Part shown: piece by piece, positions 26,592-34,872 of the stretch | How positions within the stretch are numbered: the first letter of the stretch is position 1 | Layout of the letters: every line of letters starts with the position of its first letter | Source: Elusimicrobiota bacterium | Lineage (GTDB): Bacteria; Elusimicrobiota; Elusimicrobia; UBA1565 | DNA length: 64,000 bases | Assembly: GCA_016196755.1 (NCBI GenBank) | Contig: JACPXC010000007.1 | Span: 186,001 to 250,000 of the forward strand | Direction of reading: 5' to 3' | Made by a program: the position numbers and the translations under genes | The notes under the pieces: generated by a model | Database searches by the model: none | Seen by the model: the letters and a program-made list of their open reading frames with translations, nothing else | Told to the model about the DNA's origin: nothing

Positions 26592-27835
26592 GGCAGGTGG
26601 GAGAGCCACAGGGCGCTCTGGAGGGCGTAGGCGGTGGCGCAGGCGAGGACCAACGACAGGCCGGCCGTGAGGGCGGGCTGGCACTCCCGAAGCAAGCCCG
26701 CGACGCACAACGGCCAGCCCAGGGCCAGCGTGGCGAGCGCCGTCCACGCCAAAGCCGGGCGCCCGAGCGCGTCGAAGGACGGCCCGTCGACGCTCTCGGC
26801 GTACACGGAGCGCCAGACGAGGAAGGGAAATATCTTATGCGCCTGGCCGAGCACCCACGGCGTCGCCCATCCCAGAAGCGCGCACAGGCCGTAGGCCGCG
26901 CGGGCCTCCCAGCGGTCTTCGAGGAGCCCGAACGCCAGCGCCAACCCGAGACCGGCCCAGACGATGCCTCCCAATATCCCGACGAGAGTGAACGCCATGG
27001 GGGGATCCAGCCTGAGCTTGGCCTTCGCCAGCGAACGCAACTGCGTCAGGTAGCATGCGTAGCCCGCCGCGAGCGTCAGCGCCCAGACGCGCGGCCAGCG
27101 GTTGCCCCCCAAAAGAGCGTCGGCCGCCAGACCCGCCGTCCCCGCGGCCAGGAGAGCGAACGCCGCCTGGCTCGGAAGCCTGTTGGCCCCGCGCGAGAGG
27201 GCGACAGGATGGAACAGGCGGTAGGAGGCGCCGATGATGGCGAGCGACACCCAGCCGACCAAGGCCAGGTGGACGTGCGCGATGAGCGCGTGGTCCGGCG
27301 CGGGGAGGAGCGCGCCGCGAGACCGGTCGACGGCCAGCAGGACGCCCACCCCGGCCAAGGAGACCAAAAACGCCAGCGCGGCGGCGAAGTGCTTCTCAGT
27401 GAACGGCAGCTCAGGGGAGGCGAGCAGCGTCGGGACGTAGGACGAAAGGTAGCAGGCCAGCGCCGCGGCGGCGAGCGCGGGGCCGCGCCAGTAGACGCGC
27501 GCGCCGAGCCAAAGCTCGGCGACGAAGACCGCCAGCCCGGCGGCGAGCAGCCACAGCCCTAGCGCCGGCGCCCAAGGCCGGCGCAGGGCCGCGCCGCCAT
27601 GCGCGGGGAGCATCTGCGACATGGCCCCGAGCATGGTGACCGAGAGAAATCCCAGGGTCAGCAGGTGCGTGGCTCCGAGCGCCCAGCGCGCGTCGAGCCC
27701 GAAGCCCATCAGCGCGTTCCGGCCGGCGAAGAGGGCCGCGGCGAAGGCCCAGAAGGAAGCCGCCGCCAACGCGAAATGCCGGAGCGGCGGCGAGAAGCGC
27801 GGCGCGGCCGCCGTGAGAGGGCAGGTGAAGCTCAT
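26567..27835 (-). CDS. NnrS/haem-copper-oxidase-like polytopic membrane protein
   Basis: 422 residues with about twelve hydrophobic helices. Conserved-looking His positions are ATHLLTLGFLSVTMLGAMSQMLP near residue 55, LIAHVHLALVGW near 185 and SYRLFHP near 205. Together they resemble NnrS and other haem/copper membrane proteins found with denitrification genes. It starts by ATGA overlap with nosL. A role in NO stress or copper handling is inferred from family and context only. Confidence 0.65.
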   Translation of the reverse strand: MSFTCPLTAAAPRFSPPLRHFALAAASFWAFAAALFAGRNALMGFGLDARWALGATHLLTLGFLSVTMLGAMSQMLPAHGGAALRRPWAPALGLWLLAAGLAVFVAELWLGARVYWRGPALAAAALACYLSSYVPTLLASPELPFTEKHFAAALAFLVSLAGVGVLLAVDRSRGALLPAPDHALIAHVHLALVGWVSLAIIGASYRLFHPVALSRGANRLPSQAAFALLAAGTAGLAADALLGGNRWPRVWALTLAAGYACYLTQLRSLAKAKLRLDPPMAFTLVGILGGIVWAGLGLALAFGLLEDRWEARAAYGLCALLGWATPWVLGQAHKIFPFLVWRSVYAESVDGPSFDALGRPALAWTALATLALGWPLCVAGLLRECQPALTAGLSLVLACATAYALQSALWLSHLPWPRFSES

Positions 27836-28218
27836 CGGCGCGCCCGCGCGGAGACGAAGGCGTCGGCCTGCTCCCTAGTCGCAAACGCGGCCCAGCCGGT
27901 CCCCATCGGGGTCGCCAGGGCGGGGACCTGGACGACGTCGGCCTCCGACAGGCGCAGCCAGCCGCGGCCGTTCAAATCCCGCGCCCAGGCGCGCGCCCGG
28001 AGGCCGGGCTCCGCATCGAGCAGCGCCAACAGCTCGCCCAAGTCGTCGAAGGCGACCGGCTCGCCGTCGTCTCCGACAAATCCCGCCGCATAGCGCTCCT
28101 CGCTGACGATCATCCCGCAGCGCGCGCATTCGTGGCGGCCGAAGACGATCTCCGGCGGCTGGCCGGGCTTCGGGCCGGCGCAGGCGACCAGCAAGAACAG
28201 AGCGAGCAGGCGCCTCAT
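27832..28218 (-). CDS. nosL: Copper chaperone lipoprotein NosL
   Basis: 128 residues. Lipobox LLVAC at residues 10-14, then HECARCGMIVSEERYAAGFV, the NosL Cu(I)-binding region. Then FDDLGELLALL and a C-terminal WAAFATREQADAF. Delivers copper for assembly of the NosZ CuZ site by family knowledge. Overlaps nosY by ATGA; the longer track frame runs through nosY. Confidence 0.92.
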   Translation of the reverse strand: MRRLLALFLLVACAGPKPGQPPEIVFGRHECARCGMIVSEERYAAGFVGDDGEPVAFDDLGELLALLDAEPGLRARAWARDLNGRGWLRLSEADVVQVPALATPMGTGWAAFATREQADAFVSARARR

Positions 28219-29048
28219 GCCCCCCTCCGGAGCGGGTCCCGCCGGAAGAGCGTCCACGCCGCGCCAAGCGAGCCCCCCAGCCAGGCGAAGAGGCCGGCCG
28301 CCGCCGCGGGCTTGAGCCACGCGCCCAGCGCGTCGCGCGCGCAGAGCCCCGCGGGCCCCAGCACGTCGAGGTCGCAGGCCAGCGCTTCGAGGGCGAGCAG
28401 GCGGTAGAGCGAGAGCGGGTTGAGCCAGGCCGCGGCCAACAACGCGGCCGGCGGCAGGCGCACCGCCAGCGCGGATCCCAGCAGGCCCAGGTCCCCCCCG
28501 AACACGAGCGCCAGCCAGGCGCCGAGCGCGGCGCCCAGGGCCCCGGCGACCCGCCGCGAACGCGCCGCCGCCAGCATGCCGACGGCCAGGCTGGTGAGTG
28601 CGAGCAGGAGCGTGACCAAGAAGAAGGCGCCGTAGACCCCGGCGTCCCGGAGGCCCCCGCGCAGCGCGAGGAATACGCCGAGGACGGCGAAGGCGCCGGC
28701 CAGGGCGACGAAGAGCGCCGCGGCGGCGCCGGCGAACTTCCCCCAAAAGACGTCGGCCGGCCGGAGCGGCAAGGAGAGCAGGAACTCGAGGGTGCGGCGC
28801 TCGCGCTCCAGCGCGAAGGCGAGGCCCCCGGCCACCAGCCCCATCAGGGGAACGATGAGCAGGACGAGGTTGAGGAGAGCCGCCGACGTGCGGCCGAAGC
28901 CCGCGCCGCCCAAGGGGCTCGTCCAGGAGCCCAGGACAGCGAGCAACGCGCCTAAGCCGCAGAACGCCGCCAGGAAGGAGAGCAGCCAGCGGCTGGAGGC
29001 CGCCTCGCGGAACTCCTTGGCCGCCAGGACCGTCGCCCCGCGGGTCAC
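28215..29048 (-). CDS. nosY: ABC transporter permease NosY
   Basis: 277 residues, six hydrophobic helices, with the NosY-type cytoplasmic segment ALERERRTLEFLLSLPLRPADVFWGKF around residue 80. Works with the NosF ATPase (fused into the upstream gene) and NosD in maturation of the NosZ copper centre. GTG start overlaps the preceding stop by GTGA. Confidence 0.92.
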   Translation of the reverse strand: MTRGATVLAAKEFREAASSRWLLSFLAAFCGLGALLAVLGSWTSPLGGAGFGRTSAALLNLVLLIVPLMGLVAGGLAFALERERRTLEFLLSLPLRPADVFWGKFAGAAAALFVALAGAFAVLGVFLALRGGLRDAGVYGAFFLVTLLLALTSLAVGMLAAARSRRVAGALGAALGAWLALVFGGDLGLLGSALAVRLPPAALLAAAWLNPLSLYRLLALEALACDLDVLGPAGLCARDALGAWLKPAAAAGLFAWLGGSLGAAWTLFRRDPLRRGA

Positions 29049-31672
29049 TGCGCCGCCTCGCGGCTCACGGCGGACAGGAAAGCCGCGGGCCGCATCATGC
29101 GAGCCGGCTGGTCCGCCTCCAGCCAGAGAACCCGGTCGGCCAGAGCCGAGACCTCGTCGAGATGGTGGCTGGTCATGATGATCGTCCGGGTGCCCTTGAG
29201 GAGGCTCAGGATGGCGGTCAGCTCACGCCGGCTCTTGAGGTCGAGGCTCGAGGTCGGCTCGTCTAACACCAAGATGGCGGGGTCGCCGACCAAGGCGAGC
29301 GCCAGCGCAAGCTTCTGCTTCATGCCGCCTGAGAGCGCGGGCGCGGCCTTCGCCTCCTCACCGGCGAGCCCGCAGCGGGCCAGCACGTCCGAGATACCTG
29401 CCGTCGGCACCCCCCGCACGTCGCAGACGAACTCCATCGCCTGACGCACCGTCCAGTCGTAGCCGGCGTATTCCTGGGATAGGTAGCCGACGCGCTCCCG
29501 AGCCTTGGCGGGGTCTGAGCTCACATCGACCCCGGCCACTCGCAGCGCCCCCGTGCACGATTCAAGCCCGAGCAGGCAGCGCAGGAGGGTGCTCTTGCCC
29601 GCGCCGTTGGAGCCCCACAGCACCAGGCATTCGCCGGGCAAGGCGGAGAAGGACAGCCCCGAAAAGAGCGTCCGGCCCCCGAAAGACTTGGCCAACTCCT
29701 CCCCCACGACCACGGGGCCGGCGGCGGCGGCGGACGCTCGGACCGGAGCCGCGAGGCGCCGCCGGCGGAGGCCGAGCGCCAGAGCCGCCGCGGAGGCCGG
29801 CAGGAGGCCCACGGGGAGCCAGAGCGCGGCCAGCACCAATGCCGGCCGCGGGCCGGCCGGCAGCCCGGCGCGCGCCGGCGCCTGCAGAAGCGGCGTCTCG
29901 TCGGTCATGAGCGGCTTGGGCTTGAAGAGCGGGAAGGTCCGTGCCGCAAGCTCCAGGGCCTGCGCCGCCGGCGTATAGAGGAAGAAGCGCAGCGCCGGGC
30001 GAGAGTCGGCCAGGCGTTCGACCAGACGTTCGGCCCGGTAAGGGACGGTGCCGCGCCCTTCCCGCCCGTAGCCCGCGTAGTCGCTCCAGTAGTTGCCCGC
30101 CCAGTCGTTGCCGGCGAGGGTCCCGCCCCCGCGGACCGATATCTGCTGGAGGTTTTCGATGAAGGAGTTGGCCGTGAACGCGTTCCCCCGAACCCCGGGC
30201 ATCAGCGCCACTCCGACGTCGTTGTAGGAGAACGCGTTCCCCTCGAAGAGGTTCCTGTTCGTCGCGACCAGAGGAGACTGGTCGACGAAGACGGCCTGAC
30301 GGTTGTCGCGGAAGGCGTTGTCGCGCACGGTCAGGGAGTCGGATTCCTTGAGGCCCAGGCCCACGCCGCTGGGGCCGCGGTGGCGCTCGAAGCGGTTGCG
30401 CTCGAGGACCAGGCCGCTGGAATACATCACGTAGAGCCCCACCGAGTTGTCGCGGAAGACGTTCTCCGTCACCCGCGCGCCGTTGGTGTACATGAAGTGC
30501 AGCCCGTAGCGGCCGCCGAAGGCCTCGTTGCGCTCCACGACCGAGCCGGTGGAGAACCACAGGACCATGTCCCGTCCGCCCTCGAGCCGGTTGCCTGACA
30601 GGCGCACCCGGTCGCTGTTCCAGACCCGGACGAGGTCGCCGCGCCGCCCGAGTTCCAGGGACTTACCCACGAGGACGGAGTCCTCCAAGACGAACCCCGC
30701 GGCGTTGGAGGCGAAGACGCCGAAGAGCACGTCCTCCAGGCGCAGCCGGCGCGCCGTCACTCCGGCCGTGGAGACCTTGAGGCCGCTGTCCTCGGCCAGC
30801 AGGCTTTCCCCCGAGCCGCGCAGGGTCAGGCCCTCGAGGACCACCCCGGGGGCGCTCACCGTCAGGACGGTGCCGCGCCCGCCGCCGTCGATGAGCGCGC
30901 CCGAGCCCTTGACGGTCAGCGCCTTGGCTATGACCGCGGGACCCGCGTAAGAGGCCGAACCGAGGTCGAGCGTCTCGCCGGGGACGGCCCGGTCGAGCAG
31001 GGGCTGGAGCGAAGGCCGGGCCGAGGCGGCCGGCGCGAGAGAGGCGAACGCCAGCGCGGCGGCGAGGCCGGCCCCGCCGCTCAGGCGCCGAGAGCGGATC
31101 AGCCACAAGCCGCCCAGCAGCAGGGCGGCGGCCGCAAGGGCCAGGTAGAAGCCCGGCATCGGGCCCATCTCGCTGCGGAACTGCCCGACCTTGCCGGTCC
31201 CGAGCAGAGGGATGACGAACGGTTTGAGCTTCAGGGGCGCCGTCGGGTCGAGGACGGTGCTGGCCTGGTGCATCCAGTACTTCATGTCGGCCAAGAAGAC
31301 GAGCGGGAACGACGCGACGGCGGCCACCTTGGCCCCGGACGGCACGGGACAGGCCCGGCGGAAAGCGGTCACGCACAGGAGCACGAGCGCCGCCAGCCCG
31401 GGCAGGGCCAGGCGCCGCTCCCAGCGCGCGAGCGAGCCGAGCTTGGCGACCCCCACGTAGTGGTTCAGGTTGTCGATCTCGTCCACGTCGCCCGCCACCC
31501 GGTGCAGGTACATAGTCGCCGTGAGGCCGTCCCGGTACTGGGGCGCGAAGAGCCGCGCCTGCCAGTACGGGAGGAAGGCCGAGACGGCCAGCAGGAGGCC
31601 GGCGAGGACGCCCAACGCCGCCGCTAGGCGGCGCCGCGAGTAGTCTTTCGCCGGCGCCCGCATGAGCGACAT
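29045..31672 (-). CDS. Fusion protein: membrane domain - NosD - NosF
   Basis: 875 residues in one open frame. Residues 1-210: four hydrophobic helices, with LNHYVGVAKLG and MKYWMHQ motifs between them. About 215-590: right-handed beta-helix repeats of NosD (periplasmic copper-site maturation factor), including NDWAGNYWSDY near its end. About 620-650: another membrane helix. About 665-875: a complete NosF ABC ATPase with GSNGAGKS (Walker A), LSGGMKQKLALA (signature) and ILVLDEPTSSLD (Walker B). The topology is consistent, since the helix moves the chain from periplasm to cytoplasm. NosD and NosF are normally separate proteins. No stop or frameshift separates the parts. One base follows nosZ; GTGA overlap with nosY. 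Confidence 0.88.
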   Translation of the reverse strand: MSLMRAPAKDYSRRRLAAALGVLAGLLLAVSAFLPYWQARLFAPQYRDGLTATMYLHRVAGDVDEIDNLNHYVGVAKLGSLARWERRLALPGLAALVLLCVTAFRRACPVPSGAKVAAVASFPLVFLADMKYWMHQASTVLDPTAPLKLKPFVIPLLGTGKVGQFRSEMGPMPGFYLALAAAALLLGGLWLIRSRRLSGGAGLAAALAFASLAPAASARPSLQPLLDRAVPGETLDLGSASYAGPAVIAKALTVKGSGALIDGGGRGTVLTVSAPGVVLEGLTLRGSGESLLAEDSGLKVSTAGVTARRLRLEDVLFGVFASNAAGFVLEDSVLVGKSLELGRRGDLVRVWNSDRVRLSGNRLEGGRDMVLWFSTGSVVERNEAFGGRYGLHFMYTNGARVTENVFRDNSVGLYVMYSSGLVLERNRFERHRGPSGVGLGLKESDSLTVRDNAFRDNRQAVFVDQSPLVATNRNLFEGNAFSYNDVGVALMPGVRGNAFTANSFIENLQQISVRGGGTLAGNDWAGNYWSDYAGYGREGRGTVPYRAERLVERLADSRPALRFFLYTPAAQALELAARTFPLFKPKPLMTDETPLLQAPARAGLPAGPRPALVLAALWLPVGLLPASAAALALGLRRRRLAAPVRASAAAAGPVVVGEELAKSFGGRTLFSGLSFSALPGECLVLWGSNGAGKSTLLRCLLGLESCTGALRVAGVDVSSDPAKARERVGYLSQEYAGYDWTVRQAMEFVCDVRGVPTAGISDVLARCGLAGEEAKAAPALSGGMKQKLALALALVGDPAILVLDEPTSSLDLKSRRELTAILSLLKGTRTIIMTSHHLDEVSALADRVLWLEADQPARMMRPAAFLSAVSREAAQ

Positions 31673-31673
31673 T

Positions 31674-33692
31674 TCAGCCCCCCGCCCCGGCGGCTTTGGC
31701 CTTGGCTACGGTCAAGTAGCCCATCATCTCCATGTGCAGCGCCGAGCAGAACTCGCTGCAGTAGAACGGGAACACGCCCGAACGGTCCGCCGTGAAGTCC
31801 ACGTCCACCGTCAGGCCCGGGTCCAACGACAGGTTGATGTTGTGCGCCGAGAGCGCGAAGCCGTGCGTCGCGTCCTGCGCCCGGTCCACGTTGGTGATGT
31901 GCAGGTGGACGCGGTCGCCCTCCCGGACGTCGATGCGGTCCGGGACGAAGCGGCTGCGGATCGCCGTCATGAAGACGTGCACGTCGCGGCCGTTGCGCAC
32001 GATGCGCTCACGGCCCGGTTCGGTCGCCGTGGGGCTCTTCTTGAGCGTCAAGCCGTTGAGGCCGACCTCGGGGTACACCTTCCAGGGCTTGAACAGCTTC
32101 GCCGGCGCCATCACGGCGTAGTGGGGCTCTCCCACCACCGGCGCGTCGGCCAAGAGCTTCATCGTCTCGCCGCTGATGTCGATGAGCTGCAGGTTCTGCG
32201 GATGCAGGGGCCCCACCGGCAGAGCCCGGTCGAGCGACCACTTGTTGAGGGTGACGAGGTACTTCCCGTACGGCTTGACCGTGTCCCCGCCCGCTACCGT
32301 CAGGTGGCCGGTGTTGTAATGCACCGGCAGCGACTCGACCATGGTCCAGGGCTTCTCCCCGCGCGGGCCCTTGTCGAGGGTCCACTTATTGACGGAGGAG
32401 TCCAGGAACATGCTGGTGTAGGCGTAGCCCTTGTCGTCGTACTCGGTATGCAGCGGCCCCAGCCCCAGCTCGACCTGCGCCTCGACGGCGGCGTCGAACT
32501 TGATGATGGGGATACCGAACTCGTCTTTCCCGTCGAAGGTCTTATCGGCGATGGCCTTCTGGATCTTCGCGAAGCTGAAGATCGTGACGTGCGGGTCCAG
32601 CTTGCCGCTGACGACCACGAAGCGCCCGTCGGGCGTGACGTCCGCGCCGTGCGGGCTCTTGGGCTCGGGGATGTTGTAGAGGATGCCGGCCTCGACCGCG
32701 GCCGCGATGGGGATGACCCGCATGCCCGAGATCACGTTCACCTTGAGCTTGCCGGCGGCCAAGAGCTCCTCCGCCTTCTTCCAGTGGATCACGTGCATGT
32801 AGTCCATCTCGCGCTGGGAGGCCTGGATCTCCATCGCGGGCTTGCCCTCGAGCGCCCCCGGGGTGGCCATCTCGGCGTTGTACGTGTTGATGAAGACCCA
32901 GCCGTGGCTGACCTTCTTGCCCATGCCGCCGAGGTCCTGGTAGTAGGGCGGAAGCTCGAGCGTGAACGTCTTGGTCTGGTCCAACTTCCCTTGCGCCCGG
33001 TTGAACGGCCAGAAGGTCACGGATCCGCGGTAGAGCTCTTTGTACTTGTCCATCGGCGCGTAGTTCGTGAAGGGCATCGGGTTGCCGAACTGGGCGCCCT
33101 CGACGTAGTACTCGCTGTTCTCGGTCAGCTTCGCGCCGCAATGGTTGGTCGCGATCAGCGGGTTCTTGACGATCTGGCGGGTCTTGAAGTCGCGCAGGTC
33201 GACGACCCCGATGCGCCCGTTGGCCTTGTCGTTGGCGAACAGGAACTGCCCGTCATACTGTCCGTTGGTCAGCGAGAGCGCCGGATGGTGGACGTCGCCC
33301 CATTCCTGGAGCTTGCCGGCCGCCATGCCCTGCTTGAAGAGGCGTTTGGAGTCGTCGTCGCCGATCCCATAGCCCTGCCAGGAGTCCTTGGAGAAGACCG
33401 CGATGTTCTTGATGAGGCGCATCGACGGCACGCCGAGCACCTCGATGTTGCCCGCCTGTCCGCCGGAGGCGAAAAGCAGGAACTCGTCGTAGCTGCCCGG
33501 CGGGACGTAGGTCTTGAGCGCCGCCTCGACGTCGTCGGGGCTGAGCTCCCGGGCCTTGATGACGGCCTCCAGTCCCGCGGGCAGGCCGCCGCCGAACTGG
33601 GCCAGCACTCCCTTGCCAGGAACCTGTGCCAGCGCGAAGACGGTCAGCGCCGCGGCCGCGGTCAGAGACAACGCCTTGGTGTTCTTGTTCAT
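31674..33692 (-). CDS. nosZ: Nitrous oxide reductase NosZ, Sec-exported type
   Basis: 672 residues. The N-terminal signal (NKNTKALSLTAAAALTVFAL) has no twin arginine, as in clade II NosZ. Seven-bladed propeller with CuZ ligand histidines in DVHHPALS, ATNHCGAKL, KSPHGADV and GPLHTEYD. The C-terminal cupredoxin has the CuA motif CSEFCSALHMEM. Reduces N2O to N2 in the periplasm. The ATG at 33692 overlaps the cytochrome stop by ATGA; the longer track start extends into that cytochrome. Followed by the maturation genes. Confidence 0.95.
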   Translation of the reverse strand: MNKNTKALSLTAAAALTVFALAQVPGKGVLAQFGGGLPAGLEAVIKARELSPDDVEAALKTYVPPGSYDEFLLFASGGQAGNIEVLGVPSMRLIKNIAVFSKDSWQGYGIGDDDSKRLFKQGMAAGKLQEWGDVHHPALSLTNGQYDGQFLFANDKANGRIGVVDLRDFKTRQIVKNPLIATNHCGAKLTENSEYYVEGAQFGNPMPFTNYAPMDKYKELYRGSVTFWPFNRAQGKLDQTKTFTLELPPYYQDLGGMGKKVSHGWVFINTYNAEMATPGALEGKPAMEIQASQREMDYMHVIHWKKAEELLAAGKLKVNVISGMRVIPIAAAVEAGILYNIPEPKSPHGADVTPDGRFVVVSGKLDPHVTIFSFAKIQKAIADKTFDGKDEFGIPIIKFDAAVEAQVELGLGPLHTEYDDKGYAYTSMFLDSSVNKWTLDKGPRGEKPWTMVESLPVHYNTGHLTVAGGDTVKPYGKYLVTLNKWSLDRALPVGPLHPQNLQLIDISGETMKLLADAPVVGEPHYAVMAPAKLFKPWKVYPEVGLNGLTLKKSPTATEPGRERIVRNGRDVHVFMTAIRSRFVPDRIDVREGDRVHLHITNVDRAQDATHGFALSAHNINLSLDPGLTVDVDFTADRSGVFPFYCSEFCSALHMEMMGYLTVAKAKAAGAGG

Positions 33693-34252
33693 CGCTTGAT
33701 CTCCTTGGGAGGCGCTTCGTCGCCGAAGAGCTTCTTGTAGCTGTCCGGGTTGTTCTTCTTGAAGTCGGTCAAGAGCTTCGTGCGGTGCCGTGCCCACTCT
33801 TTGGCGTTGGCGCCGGTCTTCCGGACCTTGGAATCATGGACCAGGAACTCCCAGATCTTCTTGCCGTCGTCGCCCTTGACCGGGCAGCCGGGCTTCGACA
33901 TCATCCGTTTCACGTAGCGGTTCCAGAGCTTGTCCTCGATGTGGACCAGGCGCTTGTCCTTGTGGATTTCGGGGTTGTCCTTCTTGAACTGGGCCTCCTC
34001 CGCGGCCGAAAGCTCGAGGAACTGGGAGTTGAGCGGCCGCGCCGGGGTGTGGCAGGCGCCGCACTTGAACACGGTGAGCTTGTAGCCCTCCCGGACAGGC
34101 TTGGGATACTCCGACACGTCGAGCTCCGCCGGCCCCATGTCGTTGGGGTAAAGGTCCGAGATCTTGGTCGACGACTCCGGGGCGCCCGCCGTCTCGGCCC
34201 GAGCCGGCGCCCAGACCAGCGCCGCCAACGCCACGACCCATAACTGTTTCAT
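33689..34252 (-). CDS. Monohaem cytochrome c of the nos operon
   Basis: 187 residues with a signal peptide (ending ARAETA) and one haem site, CGACHT, near residue 65. A long lysine-rich C-terminal part follows, with a second non-haem Cys in KPGCPVKGDD. It lies directly before nosZ and could donate electrons to its CuA site. Gap of 10 bases to the rrf2 gene upstream; AGGAGAGTGCT-type purine run before the ATG. Confidence 0.8.
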   Translation of the reverse strand: MKQLWVVALAALVWAPARAETAGAPESSTKISDLYPNDMGPAELDVSEYPKPVREGYKLTVFKCGACHTPARPLNSQFLELSAAEEAQFKKDNPEIHKDKRLVHIEDKLWNRYVKRMMSKPGCPVKGDDGKKIWEFLVHDSKVRKTGANAKEWARHRTKLLTDFKKNNPDSYKKLFGDEAPPKEIKR

Positions 34253-34262
34253 AGCACTCTCC

Positions 34263-34685
34263 TCACGTCCAGCCCTCGCTATCGGCGAGGTGCTCCAAAG
34301 TCAGGGCCTCGAAGCCCGCGATGACGATCCTGTCCGCCCGGATGATGACCTGGTGGACCGGGCAGAAGCCCTGCTTCCCGCAGAGGCGGTTGTTCAAAAG
34401 GCAGTGGTGCCCGCCCGGGACTATGTCCTGCACCGCACGGAGGATATCGGCGGCCGTGGTCTCCGCGGCCGGCTTGGCCAAGCTATAGCCGCCGCCGGGG
34501 CCGCGCTCGGCGCGGAGAAGCCCGCGGCGCGCCAGGCGCTGGAAGATCTTCGACAGCGTGTTGGCGGGCAGTCCGCCCTTGCGCGCCACTTCGTCGGCCG
34601 GCCGCGGACGTCCCGCCGCCAAAGCCAGGACGCGCAGCCCCAGCAAGGCGTAGCGCGAGGCGGGGCTCAGGAAGAGGAAGCGCAT
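34263..34685 (-). CDS. Rrf2-family Fe-S regulator at the head of the nos operon
   Basis: 140 residues. N-terminal winged helix (SPASRYALLGLRVLALAAG, then PANTLSKIFQRLARRGLL and RGPGGGYSL). Three Cys as C-x6-C-x5-C (CLLNNRLCGKQGFC) in the position that binds a cluster in IscR/NsrR. Probably senses NO or redox and controls the nos genes. The ATG at 34685 is preferred over 34724, since the sigma-54-like element predicts +1 near 34725. The earlier ATG would be leaderless but has AGAAGAG before it, so the start is open. The 268-aa track frame is an extension. Confidence 0.85.
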   Translation of the reverse strand: MRFLFLSPASRYALLGLRVLALAAGRPRPADEVARKGGLPANTLSKIFQRLARRGLLRAERGPGGGYSLAKPAAETTAADILRAVQDIVPGGHHCLLNNRLCGKQGFCPVHQVIIRADRIVIAGFEALTLEHLADSEGWT

Positions 34686-34735
34686 ATCCGCATCTGGATT
34701 TCCGTATTTCGGTGAAAGCTTCATGATCTCTTCTA

Positions 34736-34750
34736 GGCAACGAAGTTGCC
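34736..34750. promoter_or_regulatory. Palindromic sigma-54-type element between rrf2/nos and the permease
   Basis: GGCAACGAAGTTGCC is a perfect inverted repeat (GGCAAC-GAA-GTTGCC) and reads as GG-N10-GC on both strands. It could fire both ways: +1 near 34725 toward the nos operon and near 34761 toward the permease. It could equally be a dimeric operator. Confidence 0.55.
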
Positions 34751-34872
34751 ACTCTGGACGCTTCCCGGCCGCTCGCGTTGGCGCGATTGTTGCACAAACT
34801 TCTCGACCGCCCCGGAGGCCCTTGAAACCATCGTGCCGGTCTTCTGACGGCGAAGCGGGCGCTCCGCCGCGC

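Noticed and set aside
31662-33740. 692-aa plus-strand ORF
   Set aside because: Antisense of nosZ; Val/Asp/His-rich shadow.
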